From NCBI GenBank assembly GCA_024644125.1, contig JAHELQ010000087.1, positions 1-14,417 on the forward strand: a DNA stretch of 14,417 bases, given 5' to 3'. Origin of the DNA: Candidatus Aminicenantota bacterium (GTDB lineage Bacteria > Acidobacteriota > Aminicenantia > UBA2199). Position numbers and translations under genes: made by a program. The notes below the pieces were generated by a model. The model worked only from the letters and a program-made list of their open reading frames with translations. It was not told where the DNA came from and did not search any database. Below are positions 6,532 to 13,462 of this stretch, in pieces. Each line of letters opens with the position of its first letter. Position 1 is the first letter of the stretch.

Positions 6532-6561
6532 TTGACAAATGTTTTTCAAAAATAATATAAT
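6532..6561 (+). promoter_or_regulatory. promoter P4 upstream of precursor copy 4 and the radical SAM operon
   Basis: TTGACA (6532-6537), an 18-base spacer and TATAAT (6556-6561). The leader to the ATG at 6748 is about 180 bases. No separate promoter is visible before the radical SAM gene at 7038, so P4 probably drives precursor 4 and both maturases. Confidence 0.8.
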
Positions 6562-6747
6562 AATAATTTACAAGACATGATTTTAATTGAATATACATTG
6601 CACTCTACGTTATTAGCTTTAGAATTCAGGAACAGAGCCGCTCAATTTTTTTTCGGATGAGACATATGCCCCACCGTCAAATACAGAGCACCCAGTAATT
6701 GTTCGGGAATCCCATGTCGCGAAACTATATAAAAAAAAGGAGAAAAC

Positions 6748-6936
6748 ATGAGAAAAAAAATCAATCTCACACATCTAACCAATTCTGAAATGAAAAATAC
6801 CAAAGCTGGAATCGATCCGGTTTGCATCACGCCGAGTTGCGGCTGCCTTTGCTGCTATGCAAGTAGCGGTGGCTCTTCAACAGAAAATAACTGTTCCGGG
6901 AATCATGCAATTCAGGGCGATAGCTACCCTTGCTAA
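6748..6936 (+). CDS. RiPP precursor peptide, copy 4 (seven-Cys core), next to the maturases
   Basis: The 62-residue peptide is nearly collinear with copy 3. The leader M-R-K-K-I-N-L-T-H-L-T-N-S-E-M-K-N-T-K-A (1-20) ends at A20-G21. The core has C26, C31, C33, C35, C36, C49 and C62, with C-I-T-P-S-C-G-C-L-C-C-Y (26-37), a Ser/Gly linker, N-C-S-G-N-H and the S-Y-P-C ending. Two residues are missing between the cleavage motif and the first Cys compared with copy 3. AAGGAG (6737-6742) is 5 bases from the ATG. It is about 100 bases before the radical SAM gene on the same strand, making it the likely primary substrate. Family placement rests on leader type and context; the chemistry is unknown. Confidence 0.9.
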   Translation: MRKKINLTHLTNSEMKNTKAGIDPVCITPSCGCLCCYASSGGSSTENNCSGNHAIQGDSYPC

Positions 6937-6981
6937 TATTCTCACGCTTATTTTGCTGACAGACATTAATTGAGAATTTTC

Positions 6982-7010
6982 GGCGGCGGGGCATATTTTG
7001 ATTGCCCAAC
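6982..7010 (+). repeat. GGCGGCGGGGC element between precursor 4 and the radical SAM gene
   Basis: GGCGGCGGGGC (6982-6992), preceded by A-T-T-T-T-C, repeats the block at 4722-4732 downstream of precursor 3. Here GGGCA and TGCCC can form only a short 5-bp stem around an AT-rich loop, so it is at most a weak terminator or attenuator. It could lower readthrough from the abundant peptide mRNA into the maturase genes. Confidence 0.4.
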
Positions 7011-7037
7011 GATTCGTTACCAAAGAGGAAATAAACA

Positions 7038-8576
7038 ATGGCAAAAATGATAAAAGGTTGGTCGCTCTTCGATACTGACCGGAACAACAGATATTTTTAC
7101 GATAAGGTGAAGCAGAGAGTGCAGTTATGCCATCCGCTGTTGCACTTTATTCTCAAATTGTATGACAAAGGAATCGATCCTGCAAATTGGATCGCGGGCT
7201 TCGACAGCGATCCGGTGGAGATCGACGGTTTGGGACGGTTTCCCAGAGACCAAATCGACTATTATTACCGGAAGTTCAGACTCTTGCATGAGAATGGGTA
7301 CTTCGCCGACATCGACCTTGAAAAACGTCTCAGCGGACGAATCACTCCTCAGTTGATCGAACAGACTCTCGCCAATGTGACCCAGGTGACATTCGAAGTG
7401 ACGGATCGATGCAATCTTCGTTGTAAATATTGCGGATATGGAGAGTTTTACGATGATTACGATAAACGGGAAGGCCGCGATTTGCCGGTGGAATCCGCTC
7501 GGCGATTGCTGGACCATTTGCTCGAGTACTGGAATTCCCCACTAAACCAATCCCATCAGCGCAACATCTTCATTAGTTTTTACGGCGGCGAGCCGTTACT
7601 CAATATCGGTTTCATCAAAGAAATCGTGGACTACGTAACAAATCTCGGACTCAAATACAACCCATTCACCTTCAATATGACGACCAATGGATTGTTGGTG
7701 AAAAAACACATGGCTTTTCTTGTCGAACACCAATTCAAAATTCTCATCAGCCTGGACGGTAACGAGGCCAACAACGGGTACCGGATCACGCAGGACGGAA
7801 GTCCGGCTTTCCCACTGATAATGGAGAACATCGAAGCGTTGCGGGAAAAATACCCGGACTACTTTGAGCAATACGTCAATTTTAACTCGGTCCTGCACAA
7901 CAAAAACTCTATCGAAGACATCTATGGCTTCATCAAGTCCCGGTATGGGAAACTCCCCACTATCGGTCCGCTGAACAACACTGGAATACGGAAAGACAGG
8001 GAAGACGAGTTTTGGGCTACATATAGGGACTTTGATTCCAGCCTTCGGGCCAGCGATAAATCCTCGGCCATCAAAAAGGATATGTTTGTCAAATTGCCGA
8101 ATGTGACGGAATTGGCGATTTTTCTATTCGAAAACAATCATTTCACCTTTGAGGATTACAACGACTTTTTATTCCCAAAAAGCGAAGGGACATGGATTCC
8201 CACCGGTACCTGCATTCCATTTTCCAAAAAAGTCTATGTAACCACTCACGGGAAAATACTGCCATGCGAAACCTCCGGCCACCAGTTTTTCCTGGGACAG
8301 GTCACCCCCGCCGGAGTTAAATTGGATTGCAAGGCGATCTCAGACAAATACAACAATTATTTCGACAAGATGAAAAAGCTCTGCACCGTCTGCCACAAAA
8401 CAGACCGTTGCAAGCAGTGCATCTTCCAGTTGGATACCATCGACGACGAAAATCCCATCTGCACCGGTATCATCAGCAGTGGGAACTATGCGAAAAACAT
8501 CGGCGCCATCGTCTCCAACTTCGAAAAAGATCCTGAGATCTACAACCGGTTACTCAAAGAGGTCAATTTTGAATAA
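7038..8576 (+). CDS. radical SAM peptide maturase with SPASM-type C-terminal cysteines
   Basis: The 512-residue protein carries the radical SAM [4Fe-4S] motif C125-N-L-R-C129-K-Y-C132 in V-T-D-R-C-N-L-R-C-K-Y-C, followed by the SAM-binding Y-G-G-E-P (182-186) and M-T-T-N-G (214-218). The C-terminal part has C392, C410, C431, C449, C452, C458, C461 and C475, matching a SPASM domain with auxiliary Fe-S clusters (G-K-I-L-P-C at 405-410). Residues 1-110 precede the barrel and include C-H-P-L-L-H-F-I-L (31-39), a region probably used for substrate recognition in this subgroup. Such enzymes abstract a hydrogen from a core residue and form thioether, C-C or epimerised products. AAGAGGAAAT upstream of the ATG supports the start. 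It overlaps the next gene by 8 bases. I infer that it modifies precursors 2-4; it resembles the GG-Bacteroidales maturase family by architecture, from memory. Confidence 0.9.
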   Translation: MAKMIKGWSLFDTDRNNRYFYDKVKQRVQLCHPLLHFILKLYDKGIDPANWIAGFDSDPVEIDGLGRFPRDQIDYYYRKFRLLHENGYFADIDLEKRLSGRITPQLIEQTLANVTQVTFEVTDRCNLRCKYCGYGEFYDDYDKREGRDLPVESARRLLDHLLEYWNSPLNQSHQRNIFISFYGGEPLLNIGFIKEIVDYVTNLGLKYNPFTFNMTTNGLLVKKHMAFLVEHQFKILISLDGNEANNGYRITQDGSPAFPLIMENIEALREKYPDYFEQYVNFNSVLHNKNSIEDIYGFIKSRYGKLPTIGPLNNTGIRKDREDEFWATYRDFDSSLRASDKSSAIKKDMFVKLPNVTELAIFLFENNHFTFEDYNDFLFPKSEGTWIPTGTCIPFSKKVYVTTHGKILPCETSGHQFFLGQVTPAGVKLDCKAISDKYNNYFDKMKKLCTVCHKTDRCKQCIFQLDTIDDENPICTGIISSGNYAKNIGAIVSNFEKDPEIYNRLLKEVNFE

Positions 8577-9852
8577 ACAAGACGATCAAAAAAAATACTG
8601 GTACTCGATCGAAACTTATATCCACATAGCCGTCAAGAAGGAGGAGCTCCTGCTCTACAATCCTTTGAACGGAGAGATACTGGAATATACAAGGCAAAAC
8701 CATCAGCCGGTCTTCAATCTGGTCTCACGACTGTTATCTCCAAAAAACCTGTTGGTGGTTCCACTAAGTCGAAAAGAGCTCGTATTACCGGTCGTCGCAG
8801 CATTCATCGCAGACACCCGGCGGTTGTTCATGGGAGAATTGATCGAAACATCCTTCTCATCCGGAAAGCCTGTTCAAATGATGCCGGTTCTGGCCATTAA
8901 AAAAGACGCGCAAAAGCTGAAACACGACCCGGATCGATCCGCTTCCGAGGAGGCGATGAAGTTCCTCAACCACATTTCCATTTACCTCAACGGAGCCTGT
9001 CCCCAGAATTGTGGGATTTGCGGCAATGGGTACAGACAGTTTCTTTGCTGCGCAAAATCCCGGCACGAGTTGAGCTTCGAAGCCCTCGATGAGTTATTGC
9101 GGGAGTTATCTGGAAGCACCATTCGTAGACTGGATATTCTGGGAGGGGATATTTTCAGCCATTCACGTTATGAGGCGATGATGGAGATAATTCTGCGCAA
9201 TCCAGCGGTAAAAACGTTCCATGTCCACTACTTGAATCTAGCCAATGTAATCGAAGCGAAGCGGGATTCGCTGCTTCTGTCGTTATCCTCGCCTTCCAGC
9301 CGGTTAAAACTAATGGTTACGTTCCCATTGGATCATTCGAAGCTGGATTCGTGTATCGAGACGGCGAAGCGTCATGGGAATTCCATCGAGGTGAGCTTCG
9401 TCATCCAATCGGAAAAGGAATTCGCTGAGGCGGAAGCGGCCATCGAACGCTTCGGTATTTCAAATTCCGCCTATCAGCCCTACTTCAACGGTGAAAATCT
9501 GGAATTTTTCAAAGAGAATATTTATTCCCTCAAAGAAGAAATCCTCGAATCACGTCCGCAACCACGGGAGATCTACGGCAATCAAAAGATCAATCGAATC
9601 AATTTCGGCAGCCTGACAGTGACATCCGATAGATGCGTCTATGCCAATGTCAACACGAAGCGTCTTGGAAGGATTGGAACCGATTCCGTGTTCACTATGG
9701 CGGGAAAGGAACTTGAAAACGGGAAAAACTGGCTCAACATCCGCTCCCAGGTAACACCTTGCAAGAGCTGCACCTTCTGCGCTTTGTGCCCCCCAATCAA
9801 CAACTTCTCCGCCGCCATCGGCAGATACGATTTATGCTTCAAAACGATGTGA
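8569..9852 (+). CDS. radical SAM-like partner protein (pseudo-rSAM type) with intact CxxxCxxC, TTG start
   Basis: Taking TTG at 8569 gives 427 residues. AAAGAGG (8556-8562) sits 6 bases before it, and the gene overlaps the upstream stop by 8 bases, implying translational coupling. The earlier ATG at 8479 would overlap the maturase by 98 bases and adds residues unlike the family. The N-terminus K-K-Y-W-Y-S-I-E-T-Y-I-H-I (8-20) with L-L-L-Y-N-P-L-N-G (27-35) matches, from memory, the 'pseudo-rSAM' partners of GG-type RiPP systems. Those partners are described as lacking the Fe-S motif. Here C144-P-Q-N-C148-G-I-C151 is present, and the SAM-binding GGE is replaced by G-G-D (192-194). The C-terminus has C356 and a cluster C398-x2-C401-x2-C404-x2-C407 plus C423 (P-C-K-S-C-T-F-C-A-L-C-P-P), like an auxiliary-cluster region. 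It may be a second maturase or a scaffold. Confidence 0.8.
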   Translation: MNKQDDQKKYWYSIETYIHIAVKKEELLLYNPLNGEILEYTRQNHQPVFNLVSRLLSPKNLLVVPLSRKELVLPVVAAFIADTRRLFMGELIETSFSSGKPVQMMPVLAIKKDAQKLKHDPDRSASEEAMKFLNHISIYLNGACPQNCGICGNGYRQFLCCAKSRHELSFEALDELLRELSGSTIRRLDILGGDIFSHSRYEAMMEIILRNPAVKTFHVHYLNLANVIEAKRDSLLLSLSSPSSRLKLMVTFPLDHSKLDSCIETAKRHGNSIEVSFVIQSEKEFAEAEAAIERFGISNSAYQPYFNGENLEFFKENIYSLKEEILESRPQPREIYGNQKINRINFGSLTVTSDRCVYANVNTKRLGRIGTDSVFTMAGKELENGKNWLNIRSQVTPCKSCTFCALCPPINNFSAAIGRYDLCFKTM

Positions 9853-9863
9853 CGGATCGTGTA

Positions 9864-9898
9864 ATCAGGGGCTCAACCTGCAACAGCGAGCCCCTGAT
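9864..9898. terminator. bidirectional terminator-like hairpin
   Basis: ATCAGGGGCTC (9864-9874) and GAGCCCCTGAT (9888-9898) form a perfect 11-bp stem with a 13-base loop. It fills the 49-base gap between the convergent stops at 9852 and 9902. It probably ends the peptide operon on one strand and the tail-fiber-like gene on the other. T runs are lacking. Confidence 0.7.
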
Positions 9899-9901
9899 CG
9901 A

Positions 9902-11422
9902 TTATTTGCTTTCCAATTGTTCGATGCGTTTTTCGAGTTTTTCGATGGTTTCCTGCTGTTTCTGAACGACTTTGGTCAGGACCGCTACGATATCCATTGG
10001 ACTGGTTGTTTTATGGTCTTTCATAGCCACCAATTCCGGGACTTCCTCGGCGATGAAACCAACATATTTGTCATCTTTTTCTATTTTATAGTTGTATTTC
10101 ACCGGGTTGAGTTTTTTCAGAGTATCGATCGCTTCATCGGATGAAAGAGTCTGAATATTTTCCTTGAGCGTGATACTGGAGGCATTGGTCCAGACACCGG
10201 CAATCGTACAGGATGCGCCGTTGCCAAGCAAGAGACTGCCATCGGTTTTCAAATTGAGAGCCATCAACTGGTTCACCATAAATTTCACTGGATGATTGGT
10301 CTGGGAACCGATGTTCACTACATTTTCCTTGGCGGTCATCTGGGCGATGGCGCCGTCGGTCCGTTCCAATATCATTTGTACATCATCACCAGTGTCTTCG
10401 ATTTCAAAAGCCACTGACGGGGACCAGGTACCAATACCCACCCTACCGTCGGACTTGAGACAAAGGGTGCTCGACGGAGTGCCGGGCTGGATACGGAACG
10501 GCAACGCGGAACCGTTGGTGGCGTCACGAATGAAGAAGTTTGATTCGTTGCCGGCGATATCCCAGGTCTGGGCTGTCCAACCGCCGGAGCTATCCTGTTC
10601 CAATCTCAACGTAGGAGTATCACTGTCTTTGACATGAAGTTCCACAACCGGAGTCGAAGTCCCGAATCCAACTCTGCCGTAATCTTCCACATACAACGAA
10701 TTGGCAGGAGCGCCCGCTTCAATTTTGAAAGGAGTGGTTCCTCCATCCACATCATCGACGGCAAAATAACTGGCGCCGCCATTGGTTGAATCATTGATGG
10801 TAATCCGCCATGAATTGGTGGGATAACTGTCGGTATAACTGGAATCGTCAAAATGAATCCGAAGGTTATGCTCTTTCAGGCGAATGGTGTCAAGATCGAA
10901 CGATTCGCCGTCCACGCAATCAAAACCGACACAGAGACTACCGGTGACGATGACATCATCGTAATGGAGGACATCGTCGGGGGTATTGACTGTTTCGCCC
11001 GTCTCAGACGGGATCACGATACTACCACCCATCACCATGAACGTGCCGCTCTGAATGAGAGAACAGGCCCCCGATTCACGACTTATAAGCGTTTGATTCT
11101 CGACATCGGCGCCTTCGGGGCGAACCAGGTCTGCCGCAGCCGGGACGATCGTCAACTCATACGAATAAGTCCCATCGATCGCTCCGCCTGGAAGTTGAAG
11201 AACAGGATCTGTACCGGAACGGAACTCTTTGTCATATACAATGCCATCTGGAGCGGACACCCGGACCATTAATTTGCTATACGTTACCGTGGGCTGAAAA
11301 TGAATTGTTTGGGAACCTATAACGACCTTCGCGACCTCTGAGGAATAAATTGTCGCGCACAAGGTCAATACCATAAAAATTGCCGCAACAAACATTGCAA
11401 CGCTTCCCTTTTTGTTTTTCAT
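9902..11422 (-). CDS. secreted tail-fiber-domain protein with C-terminal S74 chaperone domain, paralog 1
   Basis: The start is set at the ATG at 11422 (506 residues). AAAGGAG lies just upstream (complement of about 11431-11437), and the Lys-rich start M-K-N-K-K-G leads into a signal segment. A longer frame from 11500 lacks these. After the signal come a beta-rich region (30-180), a block with D-V-I-V-T-G-S-L-C-V-G-F-D-C, and at least two repeats ending G-R-V-G-x-G-T-x-x-P, typical of phage fiber-like beta structures. Residues 415-490 match the Peptidase S74/intramolecular chaperone domain: S-S-I-T-L-K-E-N-I with the Ser-Lys pair S415/K420, L-N-P-V-K-Y-N-Y and G-F-I-A-E-E-V. The last 25 residues form a coiled coil. 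S74 domains trimerise and then cut themselves off the fiber. No phage genes are nearby, so this is probably a bacterial surface protein. Confidence 0.85.
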   Translation of the reverse strand: MKNKKGSVAMFVAAIFMVLTLCATIYSSEVAKVVIGSQTIHFQPTVTYSKLMVRVSAPDGIVYDKEFRSGTDPVLQLPGGAIDGTYSYELTIVPAAADLVRPEGADVENQTLISRESGACSLIQSGTFMVMGGSIVIPSETGETVNTPDDVLHYDDVIVTGSLCVGFDCVDGESFDLDTIRLKEHNLRIHFDDSSYTDSYPTNSWRITINDSTNGGASYFAVDDVDGGTTPFKIEAGAPANSLYVEDYGRVGFGTSTPVVELHVKDSDTPTLRLEQDSSGGWTAQTWDIAGNESNFFIRDATNGSALPFRIQPGTPSSTLCLKSDGRVGIGTWSPSVAFEIEDTGDDVQMILERTDGAIAQMTAKENVVNIGSQTNHPVKFMVNQLMALNLKTDGSLLLGNGASCTIAGVWTNASSITLKENIQTLSSDEAIDTLKKLNPVKYNYKIEKDDKYVGFIAEEVPELVAMKDHKTTSPMDIVAVLTKVVQKQQETIEKLEKRIEQLESK

Positions 11423-11613
11423 ACGCCTTTCTCCTTTATAATAACTAAATCTATAGTTTATATAACATAAACCCCAGTTTGATCCAGGCTCGACAAACAC
11501 AACCGTTGCCTTTCAATCGTTAAACACTAAAATTGTAACTAAAATACTATAAAAATTCAAGGACTTCTATTGCCTGGGAAAGAAACTCTCGCTGGAATAA
11601 TTACTGGCTCGAT

Positions 11614-11646
11614 GTATCTTTGCCCGGATATACCGGGCAAAGATAC
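11614..11646. terminator. 14-bp perfect hairpin after tail-fiber paralog 2
   Basis: GTATCTTTGCCCGG (11614-11627) pairs exactly with CCGGGCAAAGATAC (11633-11646) around a 5-base loop. It lies about 30 bases past the stop of the minus-strand gene ending at 11677, where a terminator is expected. No T run follows, so the role as terminator is likely but not certain. Confidence 0.65.
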
Positions 11647-11676
11647 TATTCACATAACAACTCAAATTACAAAGAC

Positions 11677-13194
11677 CTATTTTTTATTGTTTTCTTCAAC
11701 CAGTTTCTTGAGTTCTTCGATGGTCTGCTGCTGTTTCTGTACCACTTTGGTCAAAACCGCCACGACATCCATGGCGCTCATACCTTTACGGTCTTTGGTG
11801 GCAACCATGTCGGGAACTTCTTCTGCGATGAAGCCGAGATATTCTTCATCTTTTTCCGCTTTATAGTTATATCTGACCGGATTGAGTTTTTTCAATGTGG
11901 CGACCGCGTCTTCCGTGGAAATATCGCGGATGTTTTCTTTTAATTCAATACTCGACGCATTTGTCCAAACGCCGGCTATGGTACAGGATGCGCCGTTGCC
12001 GAGAAGCAAACTGCCATCAGTTTTCAAATTGAGGGCCATTAACTGATTCACCATGAATTTTACCGGATGATTGGTCTGGGAACCGATATTGACGACGTTT
12101 TCCTTGGCGGTCATCTGGGCGATGGCGCCGTCGGTCCGTTCGAGTACGAACTGGACATCTTCGCCGGTCTTTTCAACTTCCAGATCAACAGCCGGAGACC
12201 AGGTTCCGATTCCGACATTGCCGTCCGCTTTCAGACACATCGTGTTGGAGGGGGTGTTGGGCTGGATGCGGAATGAAAGTTTGGAGCCATTGGTAACGTC
12301 GCGGATAAAGAAGTTGGTTTCGTTGCCTGCCAGATCCCAGGATTGGGGAGCCCAACCGCTGGATCCGTCCTGATCCAACCGGACAGTTGGACTATCGCCA
12401 TCGACAATATGCAATTCCACATAAGGAATCGATGTTCCGAGGCCGACACGCCCATAATCTTCAACATACAACGCATTGTTGGGGGCTCCAGTCTCAATCT
12501 TGAACGGAGTACGATTGTTGGTGGCGTCCTGTATGGAAAAATAACTGCCGCCGCCACTGGTGGTGTCATTGATCACGATGCGCCAATCGCCCGTTGGAAA
12601 GGTCCCGATACTGGTGTCTTCAAAATAAAGGCGCAAATTGTTTTCCTTTAATTTCAACGTATCATAACCGAACGATTCTCCGTCGATACAGTCAAAACCG
12701 ATACAAAGACTGCCGGTGATAATCACGTCGTCATAATGCAGGACATCCAGTGGGGTGTTGACAGCTTCTCCGCCCGCGGTCGGGATCACGATACTCCCTG
12801 CTTGCACCATAAAGCTTCCTCCCTGAACCAGAGGCTCGACTCCAGGTTCGCGGCTAATCAATTTGGAACCAACCGCATCGGCGCCTTCGGGACGAACCGC
12901 GGCGCTGCCAACAGGAATCACTCTCAATTCAAAATTGTAAGACCCGTCAATTGCGTTTCCGGGAAGTTGAAGAACCGGATCCGCTCCAGCGAGAAACACT
13001 TTTTCATACACTGCGCCGTCGGGGGCCGAAACCCTTACGAGCAGTTTGCTATAAGATACGTTGGGCTGAAAATGAATGGCCTGGGATCCCAGGATCACTT
13101 CCGCCACATCCGAGGCGACAATCGCCATACACAAAGTTAGCATAAAAAATACGACAGCAACAAATGTTGCAACTGTTCCTTTTTTGTTATACAT
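11677..13194 (-). CDS. secreted tail-fiber-domain protein with C-terminal S74 chaperone domain, paralog 2
   Basis: The 505-residue protein is collinear with paralog 1. It has a signal M-Y-N-K-K-G-T-V-A-T-F (then a hydrophobic run to about 27), H-F-Q-P-N-V-S-Y-S-K-L-L-V-R-V-S-A-P-D-G near 43-62, the G-S-L-C-I-G-F-D-C block, and two G-R/N-V-G-x-G-T-x-x-P repeats. An S74 domain from about 414 carries the Ser-Lys pair in S-S-I-E-L-K-E-N-I and G-F-I-A-E-E-V-P-D-M, and a terminal coiled coil follows. Its S74 part is closer to paralog 3 than to paralog 1 (S-S-I-E-L-K, A-T-K-D-R-K-G-M-S). AAGGAG precedes the ATG on the minus strand (about 13201-13207). The 254-base gap to paralog 1 holds a strong hairpin, so the genes are probably separate units. 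Function is unknown; exported and probably trimeric by family. Confidence 0.85.
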   Translation of the reverse strand: MYNKKGTVATFVAVVFFMLTLCMAIVASDVAEVILGSQAIHFQPNVSYSKLLVRVSAPDGAVYEKVFLAGADPVLQLPGNAIDGSYNFELRVIPVGSAAVRPEGADAVGSKLISREPGVEPLVQGGSFMVQAGSIVIPTAGGEAVNTPLDVLHYDDVIITGSLCIGFDCIDGESFGYDTLKLKENNLRLYFEDTSIGTFPTGDWRIVINDTTSGGGSYFSIQDATNNRTPFKIETGAPNNALYVEDYGRVGLGTSIPYVELHIVDGDSPTVRLDQDGSSGWAPQSWDLAGNETNFFIRDVTNGSKLSFRIQPNTPSNTMCLKADGNVGIGTWSPAVDLEVEKTGEDVQFVLERTDGAIAQMTAKENVVNIGSQTNHPVKFMVNQLMALNLKTDGSLLLGNGASCTIAGVWTNASSIELKENIRDISTEDAVATLKKLNPVRYNYKAEKDEEYLGFIAEEVPDMVATKDRKGMSAMDVVAVLTKVVQKQQQTIEELKKLVEENNKK

Positions 13195-13462
13195 CTATTA
13201 TCTCCTTTTTTGAAAAAATATATATTGAAGATATATATCACTTACCAGATCAACCAATAGCACAAAAAATACCCTTCCGTTGTTCATAGACGATATTAAA
13301 AATACCCTGCATCTCAATATTAAACAAAACAATAGAATAAATCAATAGGTTTGCGAAATATAAATCATTTTTCGCATTTCATACACCTGTTAGCAACAAA
13401 AAATAGAAAACGCCATGGAGATTCATGAAACGCCACCAGGTCACCTATCCCATGTGAAATCC

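Larger units (their letters stand above)
6429..6747. promoter_or_regulatory. divergent control region between the VKOR gene and precursor 4
   Basis: About 320 bases without a gene. The VKOR promoter points left, and P4 points right; their -35 boxes are 39 bases apart (6493-6531). The rest is an AT-rich leader of precursor 4, with the GGGAATCCCAT box at 6705-6715 and a run of eight T at about 6647-6654. Such a compact divergent arrangement would allow joint control of redox enzyme and peptide. Confidence 0.6.

Noticed and set aside
8479..8568. ATG start at 8479 for the second radical SAM-like protein
   Set aside because: It would overlap the upstream gene by 98 bases, lacks a good ribosome binding site, and the added 30 residues are Ser/Lys-rich and unlike the family start. 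TTG at 8569 is better supported.
11423..11500. Longer start for tail-fiber paralog 1
   Set aside because: The extra 26 residues lie before a clear ribosome binding site and before the M-K-N-K-K-G signal start that matches paralog 2.
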